From Treponema sp. UBA4232 (GTDB lineage Bacteria; Spirochaetota; Spirochaetia; Treponematales; Treponemataceae), in NCBI GenBank assembly GCA_002396325.1, contig DGXM01000003.1, positions 1 to 18,128 of the forward strand: a stretch of DNA of 18,128 bases, given 5' to 3'. The stretch's first letter is position 1; each line of letters begins with the position of its first letter. A program made the position numbers and the translations under genes. The notes beneath the pieces were generated by a model. It searched no databases. It saw nothing but the letters and a program-made list of their open reading frames with translations, and was not told the origin of the DNA. Below, one piece after another: positions 6,306 to 14,079 of this stretch.

Positions 6306-9300
6306 ATGGAATGTTCAATAGAAACTTTGTTTGCGGAAAAAAATTTTTCTCCCGATGAAAATCAGCGCAGGGCAATCATGCACAACGAAGGGCCGCTGTT
6401 CTTGAATGTCTGCCCCGGTTCAGGAAACAGCGATGTCATTTTGTGGCGCACATTGAACCTGATTGTTTTCCACGGTGTTTCTCACTCTGAGATTTTTCTT
6501 TCAACCATAACAAAAAAAGAGGCCCTGCATTTGAAGAAAGGACTTGTAAGTCTTTTGTCGCTTGCCTCGAAGTACACAGGTAAAAATTACGACATTTCAG
6601 GAATGTACATCGGTCACTTCAACTCTCTCTGCATGAGGATTTTAACGGCGGCCCTGCTTGACTCCTCTTCGGAAGAATCAGGCTTCAAATTTCTTGACGC
6701 AGACGATCAGTTTCTTTTTGTCTCCTGCTACAAAAACTGGAAGAGGCTTCTCAAGAGTGCAGATCCCAACATCAATGTCGATTCCAACAAGGAGAGAATG
6801 GAGGAGCACTCTGTAATCAACGAATGGTTCGGTGAAAAATCAGCATCGAAAATGACGGCCGCGAGAAACTGCATTTCATTTTTCAACAGGCTCAGCGCAG
6901 AGGATCTGGATGACGGACAAATCGAAAAGGCGATTGAAAAAGCGGATGAAGTGACCGCAGGTCTTCTCAATATGGCTCTTACATACAGAGAGCTTTTGAA
7001 TGAAGACGGTTTGGAAAAATGCGACTCTTACAGTCTGCAGCAGAAGGCTCTTTCCGCCATAAACCGTTCAAGAAGTCTTGCAAAAAAATTCCGCCACGTG
7101 ATTGCAAGCGGCTTTCAGAACGCAACTCCCGTTCAGCAGAAAATCATTTTGTCGCTGGCAGACCATTGCAACAACATCTTTGTGGCTGGCGACGAGGATC
7201 AGACTTTTTACCGCGATAAGGGTGCGGATGCGGGAAGTTTCCTTGACTTTGAAAAAAAATGCGGCTCCAGTTTTTTCCATAGCCCCGTGCGGATAAATCT
7301 GAATGTGAATTACCGTTCACGCCCTCAGATTGTGGAAGTCTGCAATCAGTTTATGGAAAAATGCGCTTGGAATGACAAAATGAATCCCGGCACCGCTTTC
7401 AGAACGGGAAATAAAAAAATGCACTCTCACAGAGGCGGTGAAAATCCTTCCGTCCTACATTCGTTCGGCACAAGAGATGAAGTCGTGGAAGAGGTTTCAG
7501 ATTTTGTGATTCGATTGAAGGAAGAAGGAAAAATACCGGACTACAATCAGTGCGCCTTTGTCTTTCCTGTTCTGCGGGAAAAAGACGGAGAAATGAATTC
7601 CTCCGTGAAAGCCTATTACGAAGTCTTCAGGAAAAAAGGAGTGCCTGTTTATGCTCCCGCCGCGATGAATTTCCTTTCCACCGATGAATGTCTTGCATTT
7701 TTTGGTACGCTTGCAATGATGCTCCGTATTGAACCTGAATGTTCGGAACAGACCGGCGGTTTCAGAAAATTCTGCGAATGGATTGCCCTTGCGAAAAACA
7801 GGGCCGGGGAAATCATTAAAAAAGATCCGGCATTTTCAGAGTTCGTGAAAAGCAAAACCGTGGAGATGGCTCAGGCGGAACAGAATTACATTTCGATTGC
7901 ATCATTCTGCAGAAGGCACGGCATGAAGCTTGAAGAAGCCGTCGATGAAAGCACTGCAAAAAACATTTATTACATCGGAGGTCTTTCGAGCAGTGTCAAA
8001 ACAAAAATCCACGATTTCCTGCTTGCGGAAAACTACGGCATGAGTGTCGCTTCTTTCATTGAAAACATCAGCTCGGTTGACTGGACTCTGATGGATCTCT
8101 TTTACGAGATGCAGAAATTCAGCTGGTTCAGCGGGGAATACGCGGCGGCGCAGGACGGCTCAGATGCAGGTCTGTACAATCTTGCCCGTGTCTCAAAATG
8201 CATTTCCAAATATATGGAATCGCGGGAAGAGATTCTGACAGGCAGGGATTTTACAGAAGAGGGCCTGGAAGACAGTCTGTATTATTCTTTTTTGTACAGT
8301 CTGTTCCGAAAAGACGATTGCGGATGCGACGAATCGGAAATCCAGATTCCCAAGGGAGCCCTTCCATTTCTCTCTCCTTCTCAGGCAGCGGATTTTACAT
8401 TCCCCGTTGTTGTTCTGGGCTCGTTGACGCACAGAAAAAATCCTTCCCATCCGCTTGAAGCGTGTCTGCGGAAGATGCATGAAAACTGCGGCCGGAAACA
8501 GGGATTGAAAGAACCTCTTGAGATGGCTGATGATTTTGATGCGATGAGGACGTTTTATCTTGCAATGAGCCGTGCAGACAATCTTCTTGTGATAAGTCAC
8601 TTGAAAGGAATGACGCAGTCAACATACGCTCCGTTCGAAGAGATGCTGTCGCAAAATGATTTTCTCCGTCCTGCGGAATCTGCTTCATCCGATTTTTATC
8701 TGCCGGAAGACGAATCCTCGGGGTGCGGAAGAGTGTACGATTATGCGGAAGACTATATTGAATACAGAAACTGCCCGAGAAATTATGCGCTCTCAAAAAA
8801 ATATGGATTTGCGCCGTCAAGAAACCGCGGTTTTTTTTATGAAACCCTGGTCAGAAAGGCAATCGATGATGTTCTGGACTTTGAATCGGAATTGAAGGAA
8901 TTCAAAAACAAGAGCGAAACGGACGCACACGCAAAAGTTCAGGAATTGATACTGATAAACGAAGTTCTCGATTTCAATTCGGACTATCTGAAGGAAATGT
9001 ACGGTTATTCACTGAATGGCGATTTGAAGGCCGATGCATACCTTGAGGTTGTTCTCCATTTCAATTTGGCACGCCCGGCTTTGAAGGAAGAGCGGCATCA
9101 GAAAATCAGTTTCATTTTTCCTGAAAGCAGCACCCCCTGCAAAAAAATCCCCTATGCCGTTACCGATTGTGCGGATTACGGAAGTCTTGGCGGAAAAATG
9201 TGGCTGTACAATCTGACCGTCAGATCACCCGAGAAAATAAAACTGAATGAGAAGTGGTTCAGGGAAAGACTCTGCGCTTCTGTTGATTTGTGGACAAAAG

Positions 9301-9632
9301 AGAACGCCGGAAAAAAAATCGACGGACTTGTCACCGTGAGCACTTTTTTGACCGGGAAAATCCGAGGGACAAAGGGTTTCGGCATTTCGGAAGAAGATTT
9401 GGAAGGCTGGAATCCGACGGTGACGTTTGAGAACAAAGAAGACGGGACGGAAAGACTTTCGGATAAATTCGGAGCGGTGGTGGAGCAGATTGAAAACGGA
9501 AAATTCCCAAGTCCTCCGATAGAAAAACTCGGCGGCACAGTCCCCGGCTCGAAGGAAAGCTTTTCGAATCTCATTTGTGAAAAATGCGATTTCCGTTTTT
9601 CATGTCCTTCCTATCTGCACTTGAATTTTTAG
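6306..9632 (+). CDS. UvrD-like helicase fused to AddB/Cas4-like Fe-S nuclease region, catalytic residues lost
   Basis: An 1108-residue protein with the layout of a superfamily 1 helicase plus C-terminal PD-(D/E)XK nuclease, as in AddB-type recombination enzymes. Retained: Q-motif NQRRAI (Gln20), motif III GDEDQ..Y...GA (295-307), motif IV NYRSRP (335-340) and motif VI FYLAMSRA (750-757). Lost: Walker A reads CPGSGNS (36-42), with Asn41 replacing lysine. Walker B reads ASGFQNAT (267-274), with Ser268-Gly269 replacing Asp-Glu. Motif V reads SPSQAADFTFP (690-700) instead of the usual H-Q-x-K-G-L-E-F. At the C-terminus Cys823, Cys1091, Cys1094 and Cys1100 match the C...C-x2-C-x5-C iron-sulfur staple. 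The best match to the nuclease D-Y-K segment reads Asn969-Leu970-Thr971, and a Tyr (845) sits where a His is usual. The reading frame is unbroken, so a conserved non-catalytic role (scaffold, DNA binding) is more likely than simple decay. It stands alone, with its own promoter. Fold assignment is confident; loss of activity is read from motifs, function is unknown. Confidence 0.85.
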   Translation: MECSIETLFAEKNFSPDENQRRAIMHNEGPLFLNVCPGSGNSDVILWRTLNLIVFHGVSHSEIFLSTITKKEALHLKKGLVSLLSLASKYTGKNYDISGMYIGHFNSLCMRILTAALLDSSSEESGFKFLDADDQFLFVSCYKNWKRLLKSADPNINVDSNKERMEEHSVINEWFGEKSASKMTAARNCISFFNRLSAEDLDDGQIEKAIEKADEVTAGLLNMALTYRELLNEDGLEKCDSYSLQQKALSAINRSRSLAKKFRHVIASGFQNATPVQQKIILSLADHCNNIFVAGDEDQTFYRDKGADAGSFLDFEKKCGSSFFHSPVRINLNVNYRSRPQIVEVCNQFMEKCAWNDKMNPGTAFRTGNKKMHSHRGGENPSVLHSFGTRDEVVEEVSDFVIRLKEEGKIPDYNQCAFVFPVLREKDGEMNSSVKAYYEVFRKKGVPVYAPAAMNFLSTDECLAFFGTLAMMLRIEPECSEQTGGFRKFCEWIALAKNRAGEIIKKDPAFSEFVKSKTVEMAQAEQNYISIASFCRRHGMKLEEAVDESTAKNIYYIGGLSSSVKTKIHDFLLAENYGMSVASFIENISSVDWTLMDLFYEMQKFSWFSGEYAAAQDGSDAGLYNLARVSKCISKYMESREEILTGRDFTEEGLEDSLYYSFLYSLFRKDDCGCDESEIQIPKGALPFLSPSQAADFTFPVVVLGSLTHRKNPSHPLEACLRKMHENCGRKQGLKEPLEMADDFDAMRTFYLAMSRADNLLVISHLKGMTQSTYAPFEEMLSQNDFLRPAESASSDFYLPEDESSGCGRVYDYAEDYIEYRNCPRNYALSKKYGFAPSRNRGFFYETLVRKAIDDVLDFESELKEFKNKSETDAHAKVQELILINEVLDFNSDYLKEMYGYSLNGDLKADAYLEVVLHFNLARPALKEERHQKISFIFPESSTPCKKIPYAVTDCADYGSLGGKMWLYNLTVRSPEKIKLNEKWFRERLCASVDLWTKENAGKKIDGLVTVSTFLTGKIRGTKGFGISEEDLEGWNPTVTFENKEDGTERLSDKFGAVVEQIENGKFPSPPIEKLGGTVPGSKESFSNLICEKCDFRFSCPSYLHLNF

Positions 9633-9736
9633 AAGCGGGGAAAAGAAGATGTCAGAAAATGGAGCAAATATGATATTTTTCGGCAATAAATTTCATATTG
9701 CATAATAAAGATTGGATTTTGAGCTCTCCGCAAAGG

Positions 9737-9765
9737 TTGACATCCGGCATTTTAAGTGTGAGAAT
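9737..9765 (+). promoter_or_regulatory. Candidate promoter of the GH16 gene
   Basis: A consensus -35 TTGACA (9737-9742) is followed, after 17 nt, by GAGAAT (9760-9765), which matches the -10 consensus at four of six bases and is preceded by an extended TGT. It gives a leader of about 46 nt. The rest of 9633-9817 shows no ORF or clear terminator. Confidence 0.45.
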
Positions 9766-9817
9766 ATTTTATGGGCAAGGTGATTGCCGGAGATTTATTT
9801 TTACGGGGGTATTTTTT

Positions 9818-10612
9818 ATGAAGCGGGCTGCCGTTTTGCTTGGAATTGCGTTGTGTGCCGGAGTGATGTGCATGGGATGCACCGAAAAAAACTATGTGCC
9901 GGAAGGATACAATCTGGTGTGGTCGGATGAGTTTGACGCAGACGGAGCCCCTGACCCGGAAAAATGGGATTATTCACTCGGAGGCGGCGGATGGGGCAAT
10001 GCAGAGCTTCAGACTTACACCAACAAGCGCGACAATTCTTTTGTGAAGAACGGAATTCTTTCCGTAGTGGCAAAACTTGATGGAAGCAAGTGGACCAGTG
10101 CAAGACTCAAGACCCAGTACAAGGCTTCATGGACTTACGGATACTTCGAGATAAAGGCCCGTCTGCCGGAGGGAGTGGGAACATGGCCTGCCATCTGGAT
10201 GATGCCTGAATTCGAGAATTACGGCGGATGGCCGCGCTCAGGCGAGATTGACATAATGGAGCATGTGGGGTATGACCAGGATGTGATTCATACTTCGCTG
10301 CATTCAAGCGCCTTTAATCACAAAAAGGGAACGCAGAAGACTCATTATGAAAAAGTGGCGGATGTCTCAAAGAAATTCCATGTGTATGCCGTTGAGTGGA
10401 CCGAATCTTCCATTGAATGGTTTGTTGACGGAAAGTCATTTTACAGAGTGGAACGCGAAAACGATGTGATTGAGGAGTGGCCTTTCAACAAAAACTTCTA
10501 TATGATTCTGAACATTGCAATCGGCGGAAGCTGGGGCGGTCAGCAGGGTGTAGACAAGAATATGTCGCCCGTCACAATGGATGTGGATTACGTCCGCGTC
10601 TACCAGAAATGA
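9818..10612 (+). CDS. GH16 beta-glucanase (laminarinase-like) lipoprotein
   Basis: A 264-residue endo-beta-glucanase predicted to cleave beta-1,3 or mixed-linkage glucans by a retaining mechanism outside the cytoplasm. The signal MKRAAVLLGIALCAGVMCMG precedes Cys21, a relaxed lipobox (C-M-G-C) acceptable for lipoproteins. The catalytic stretch GEIDIMEHVG (142-151) gives ExDxxE with nucleophile Glu143, Asp145 and acid/base Glu148. The extra residue in this motif is the mark of the laminarinase branch rather than the ExDxE lichenase/xyloglucanase branch. Other GH16 landmarks are LVWSDEFD (33-40), WGNAELQTYT (59-68), TWPAIWMMP (122-130) and the C-terminal MDVDYVRVYQ. The start at 9818 is preferred over an upstream in-frame ATG (9698) because GGGGG (9805-9809) lies about eight bases upstream and the signal peptide begins there. 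It converges with the GH31 gene on a shared terminator. Exact substrate is uncertain. Confidence 0.92.
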   Translation: MKRAAVLLGIALCAGVMCMGCTEKNYVPEGYNLVWSDEFDADGAPDPEKWDYSLGGGGWGNAELQTYTNKRDNSFVKNGILSVVAKLDGSKWTSARLKTQYKASWTYGYFEIKARLPEGVGTWPAIWMMPEFENYGGWPRSGEIDIMEHVGYDQDVIHTSLHSSAFNHKKGTQKTHYEKVADVSKKFHVYAVEWTESSIEWFVDGKSFYRVERENDVIEEWPFNKNFYMILNIAIGGSWGGQQGVDKNMSPVTMDVDYVRVYQK

Positions 10613-10671
10613 GCCGCGATTGCACGAACTGATTTTTCAGCTTGATTTTCAAGCCTGATTCTGAAGGCAAA

Positions 10672-10723
10672 AAGCCGCTTCCTTTGAGACTTTGGCATCT
10701 TCCGGGAAACGGCTTCTTTTTTT
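10672..10723. terminator. Bidirectional intrinsic terminator between GH16 and GH31 genes
   Basis: AAGCCG (10672-10677) pairs with CGGCTT (10710-10715), and the stem continues after a one-base mismatch with TTCC/GGAA. On the plus strand it is followed by a C and seven Ts (10717-10723); on the minus strand by a five-T run. It lies between convergent stop codons, so it should end both transcripts. Confidence 0.75.
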
Positions 10724-10751
10724 CAAGGATTTGTTTCTTTCCTAAATCCGC

Positions 10752-12746
10752 TTATCCTCTTTTGAAAACAGGAATCCATTCTATCGGTGCGTCCACGGTA
10801 ACGCGCTTCCCGCCTTCGAAGGATTTTCCTGAATTGATTTCGGTCCACTTTCCCTCCGGGAGGTAGACTTCGCGCTTTGTCTCGCCGGCATGAAGGACAG
10901 GTGCCACAAGGTAGTCGCCGCCGAACATGTACTGGTCGCGGATGTTCCAGCACTCTGCGTCATCCGGGAATTCGTAGAACATTGCGCGCATCAGGGGACT
11001 TCCGTTTTTGCTTGCCTCTGCATAAAGTTTTGCGATGTAGGGCTTGAGTTTCTCACGGAGCTTTATCTGTGCCTCCATGATTTTCTGAGCCTTGTCTCCG
11101 TAGCACCAGATTTCGTTGGGCTGACCGGTGTACAGGTATCCGCCGCCCCAGTCCTTCACTTTCTCAAGCGGCTCAATGTCGTGCGGGTCGCGGTCTCCAT
11201 GCAGGCGGAGAATCGGTGTGAACACAGCGAACTCGAACCATCTCTCAAGCAGTTCGACAAAAGCGGGATCCTTCGGGTTTCCGTACATGAATCCTCCGAT
11301 GTCTGTCGTCCACCACGGAATTCCGGCAAGCCCCATGTTGATTCCCTGAGCCACTGAATCCCGCAGGCTTTCAAACGTGCTGTTAGTGTCTCCGTTCCAA
11401 AGAACAGTACCGTACTTCTGGCTTCCGACCCAGGCGCATCTCTCAAGGTTCACCACATCCTTTCTTCCCATTTTCTTCATTCCGTCCCAGAATGCCTGCG
11501 CATAGAACTTGGGATAAAGGTTGCTCACTGCCACTGCCGGGCCAAGCTGGTAGCGGTAGTTGTCGTAATCGTAAACGTCCAGATCGGGCTCGGCGTTGTC
11601 AAGCCAGAACATGTCGATTCCGTACCTGGCATAATTTTTCCTGCACACATTCCAGATGTATTCGCGTGCCTTGGGATTAGTGGCATCGAAAGTGATGCAG
11701 TCACCGTTGAATGCGTAGGTCTGTGCGGTTCCGCGCTCGGTTCTCACAAGGAGTCCTTTTTCCGCCATCTCGTAATAATGACTTGATTTTCTGTCTACGG
11801 AAGGCCACACGGAAACCATCACCTTTGTGCCCATTGCGTGAAGCTCGTCGACCATTGCCTTGGGATCCGGCCAATACTCCGGATCAAACCCCCAGTCGCC
11901 CTGACGAATCCAGTGGAAGAAATCAATCACAATCACGTCAAGATGAATGCCCATCTCCTTGTATTTGCGGGCAACTTCAAGCAGTTCCTCCTGAGTCCTG
12001 TAGCGGAGCTTGCACTGCCAGAATCCCAGCAAATCAGAGGGCATGGCAGGAGCTCGTCCAACCACGGCGGTGTAATTCTCAACAATCTTTGCAGGTGTGT
12101 CGCCGGCGGTCACCCAGTAATCCATTTCCTTTGTGCACTGAGAAGTCCACTCGGTCATGTTCTTTCCGAAAGACGCCGTTCCCACGGAAGGACTGTTCCA
12201 CAAGAATCCGTAGCCCAAACTGCTCACGGCAAACGGAATTGAGACCTGGGAGTTTCTCTGCGCAAGCTCAAGCACGCATCCCTTCAAGTCAAGATACGGC
12301 ATCTGGTACTGTCCCATGCCGAAAATCTTCTCTTCATCGTTTGACTCAAAACGCACCGTCAGCTTGTAGTCGCCTCCGACAATCCCCTTGAACTGACGGC
12401 TCACAATTTTAAGTGCCGCACCGTCACGGCTTGCCTCGGGGTCATAGCTTCTGAAATATTCGTGGAGAACAACCTTTTTGTCCTTTACAAAGGAAATGAC
12501 TCCCCGGGGATTAATCTCTGCGGTGAGTTTTCCGTTGCTGATTGACGCACAGTCATTTTTTTCGTCGATTTTGACGACAGCGGAATTTTTCCCTGTAATC
12601 GGCTCGGTGAGTCCCCAGTTGTTTTTGGTGAATTCTGGTTCCAGTGTTGAGCGCACACGAAGGGAATCCTTTCCCCATGCCTCAATCCTCAAAGTCTCGT
12701 TGCCCTTGGTGAAAATAAGGGCGTTTGCAGTCTTCTTGAAGGACAT
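10752..12746 (-). CDS. GH31 family glycosidase (alpha-xylosidase/alpha-glucosidase)
   Basis: A 664-residue retaining alpha-glycosidase, with no signal peptide and therefore cytoplasmic, trimming imported oligosaccharides. The N-terminal beta-sandwich (about 1-225) is followed by a TIM barrel. The nucleophile is Asp373 in WLDNAEPD (371-378), and the acid/base is Asp443 in NGDTNSTFESL (441-451). Further landmarks are LDVIVIDFFHW (259-269), WGFDPEYWPDPK (275-286), WWTTDIGGF (468-476) and LRLHGDRDP (503-511). The C-terminal beta domains include MFGGDYLVAPVL (597-608). The W-L-D-x-A-E-P pattern resembles the alpha-xylosidase-type GH31 branch more than starch alpha-glucosidases, so xyloglucan or isoprimeverose-type substrates are possible. 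Subfamily is tentative. The start at 12746 is preferred to the upstream in-frame ATG (12776) because AGGAGA lies just before it and homology begins there. It runs convergent to the GH16 gene and divergent from the GntR operon. Confidence 0.9.
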   Translation of the reverse strand: MSFKKTANALIFTKGNETLRIEAWGKDSLRVRSTLEPEFTKNNWGLTEPITGKNSAVVKIDEKNDCASISNGKLTAEINPRGVISFVKDKKVVLHEYFRSYDPEASRDGAALKIVSRQFKGIVGGDYKLTVRFESNDEEKIFGMGQYQMPYLDLKGCVLELAQRNSQVSIPFAVSSLGYGFLWNSPSVGTASFGKNMTEWTSQCTKEMDYWVTAGDTPAKIVENYTAVVGRAPAMPSDLLGFWQCKLRYRTQEELLEVARKYKEMGIHLDVIVIDFFHWIRQGDWGFDPEYWPDPKAMVDELHAMGTKVMVSVWPSVDRKSSHYYEMAEKGLLVRTERGTAQTYAFNGDCITFDATNPKAREYIWNVCRKNYARYGIDMFWLDNAEPDLDVYDYDNYRYQLGPAVAVSNLYPKFYAQAFWDGMKKMGRKDVVNLERCAWVGSQKYGTVLWNGDTNSTFESLRDSVAQGINMGLAGIPWWTTDIGGFMYGNPKDPAFVELLERWFEFAVFTPILRLHGDRDPHDIEPLEKVKDWGGGYLYTGQPNEIWCYGDKAQKIMEAQIKLREKLKPYIAKLYAEASKNGSPLMRAMFYEFPDDAECWNIRDQYMFGGDYLVAPVLHAGETKREVYLPEGKWTEINSGKSFEGGKRVTVDAPIEWIPVFKRG

Positions 12747-12827
12747 AACTTCTCCTATGCATTTGATAAAGCCCATCGGTATTCCGACAATGAGGCTCCC
12801 TTTTTTTTGATTTTAACACGGCATACA

Positions 12828-12856
12828 TTTATATTTCCATAGGGATTTTTATTGAA
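12828..12856 (-). promoter_or_regulatory. Weak candidate promoter of the GH31 gene
   Basis: On the minus strand TTCAAT (12856-12851), a 17-nt spacer and TATAAA (12833-12828) lie about 82 nt before the start. The -35 is poor. A second -10-like TAAAAT (12815-12810) lacks any -35. The surrounding A/T-rich stretch makes chance matches likely. Confidence 0.25.
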
Positions 12857-12934
12857 AAAAAATAGAATTTTTACATTGACAAATCGGCGGACCTTCCTTT
12901 TCGCCGCGCTGCATGGAAAAAAACATTGAATGGC

Positions 12935-12983
12935 TTGACAGCAAATCTTTTATGTGTTACTGTATTACTATCTTAGTACAGTA
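12935..12983 (+). promoter_or_regulatory. Promoter and dyad operator of the GntR/ABC operon
   Basis: TTGACA (12935-12940), a 17-nt spacer and the extended -10 TGT-TACTGT (12958-12963) form a promoter about 42 nt before the start codon. A perfect 7-bp inverted repeat, TACTGTA (12958-12964) and TACAGTA (12977-12983) with a 12-bp spacer, covers the -10 and the start of transcription. It contains a TGTAyTA-N6-TArTACA core of the kind reported for YtrA-family GntR repressors. Autorepression is the likely logic. A second -10-like TATAAT (12987-12992) lacks a good -35 and would cut into the ribosome binding site. Confidence 0.6.
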
Positions 12984-13004
12984 TTCTATAATAGCGGGGT
13001 ATGT

Positions 13005-13367
13005 ATGGAAGCTTTTAAATTTACCAATGACAAGCCTATTTACATCCAGCTGATTGAAGTCTTCAAATGCAGGATTGTTGCGGGAGAGCTGAAACCCGGA
13101 GACAGGCTCGACTCTGTCCGCGATCTTGCGGTGGTGGCACAGGTGAATCCCAACACCATGCAGAAGGCTCTTTCGGAACTGGAGAAAGAGGGGCTTGTAA
13201 GGACGGAGCGGAATTCAGGACGCTATATCACGGATGATTCGGAGGTGATTTCAAACGTGCGTGTTCAGCTGTCGAAAAACGAAGTCGAGTCATTCGTGCA
13301 GAAAATGGTGTCGCTTGGTTTCACCAAAAAGGACGTCATAAAACTTGTCAACGAGCAGGACTTTTAG
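13005..13367 (+). CDS. GntR-family regulator, YtrA subfamily
   Basis: A short 120-residue regulator. Residues about 5-75 are a GntR winged helix, with KPIYIQLIEVFKCRIVAGEL, the invariant KPGDRLDSVRDLA stretch (about 31-43), and the recognition helix VNPNTMQKALSELEKEGLV (about 48-66). The C-terminal part is only about 45 residues, SKNEVESFVQKMVSLGFTKK, forming the two-helix dimerisation tail of YtrA proteins; there is no ligand-binding domain. Known YtrA members repress an adjacent ABC transporter operon, and some respond to cell-wall-targeting antibiotics, which agrees with the next two genes. The start at 13005 follows GGGG (12996-12999) with five-base spacing; the upstream in-frame ATG at 12954 lies inside the promoter and is rejected. 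The ATPase gene follows after ten nucleotides. Confidence 0.92.
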   Translation: MEAFKFTNDKPIYIQLIEVFKCRIVAGELKPGDRLDSVRDLAVVAQVNPNTMQKALSELEKEGLVRTERNSGRYITDDSEVISNVRVQLSKNEVESFVQKMVSLGFTKKDVIKLVNEQDF

Positions 13368-13377
13368 GAGCATATTT

Positions 13378-14079
13378 ATGGAAGAAATTAATTTGGAGTG
13401 CAGTAATCTTTCAAAATCTTACGGAGGGAAAACCGCCCTTGATGATGTGAGTCTTACATTGCCGAAAGGTGCAATCGTGGGACTTTTGGGACCTAACGGA
13501 AGCGGAAAGACAACTCTTATCAAACTTGCGGCAGGTCTTCTTACACCCACCTCGGGAACCATCAAAATCTGTGGAATGAAGCCTGGTGAAATAACAAAGG
13601 AAATCGTTGCCTACCAGCCGGACAAGCAGTATCTGAGCGATTGGATGAATGTGGAAAACCTGATGAACATGATGAGCGATTTTTACACCACATTCAACAG
13701 GGAAAAGGCCGCCGACATGCTCGCCCGTCTCAAAATCAATCCCAAGGACAGACTCAAAACCATGTCCAAGGGAACAAAGGAGAAGGTGCAGCTGATTCTC
13801 ACAATGAGCCGGGACGTTCCGCTTTACATTCTTGACGAACCCATAGGTGGTGTGGATCCGGCAGCCCGCGATTACATCCTGAACACAATCATTGGGAACT
13901 ATCAGGAAAATGCAACGGTAATGATTTCGACACACCTTATTTCAGACATCGAGAACGTGCTCAATTACATTATCTTCCTTAAGGAAGGAAAAGTGGTGCG
14001 CTTCGGTGATGTGGAAGACATCCGCGAAAAAGAAGGAAAATCCATCGACGATCTTTTCAGGGAGGAATTCAGATGTTAA
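13378..14079 (+). CDS. ABC transporter ATPase, YtrB-like
   Basis: A 233-residue ATPase of an ABC-2-type exporter. Walker A GPNGSGKTT is at 38-46, the Q-loop at Gln80 (AYQPDKQ), Walker B YILDEP with Asp153-Glu154, the D-loop GGVDP, and switch His186 in ISTHL. The signature is the variant M-S-K-G-T (129-133) in place of LSGGQ, which is usual for the YtrB-like branch and keeps the essential Ser and Gly, so the enzyme should be active. AGGAG (13366-13370) overlaps the preceding stop codon and gives good spacing to the ATG at 13378; an upstream in-frame start at 13345 would overlap the repressor. The last seven bases overlap the permease gene. It probably moves an envelope-active compound or lipid; the substrate is unknown. 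Confidence 0.93.
   Translation: MEEINLECSNLSKSYGGKTALDDVSLTLPKGAIVGLLGPNGSGKTTLIKLAAGLLTPTSGTIKICGMKPGEITKEIVAYQPDKQYLSDWMNVENLMNMMSDFYTTFNREKAADMLARLKINPKDRLKTMSKGTKEKVQLILTMSRDVPLYILDEPIGGVDPAARDYILNTIIGNYQENATVMISTHLISDIENVLNYIIFLKEGKVVRFGDVEDIREKEGKSIDDLFREEFRC

Noticed and set aside
6306..9632. The helicase-like gene as a simple broken pseudogene
   Set aside because: There is no stop or frameshift in 1108 codons, and several motifs and all four cluster cysteines are intact, so decay is not the simplest reading.
9664..9701. Stem GCAAATATG/CATATTGC after the helicase-like gene, considered as a terminator
   Set aside because: The stem is A/T-rich with a bulge and a 21-base loop, and no T-run follows it.
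11711..12391. Long plus-strand open frame (226 codons) opposite the GH31 gene
   Set aside because: It lies wholly antisense to an intact GH31 catalytic gene and its Arg/Ser/Pro-rich translation is typical of a shadow frame.
12987..12992. Perfect TATAAT upstream of the GntR gene, considered as a fourth leaderless-type promoter
   Set aside because: It has no acceptable -35 box, and initiation there would begin within the GGGG ribosome binding site; the TTGACA promoter upstream explains the operon better.
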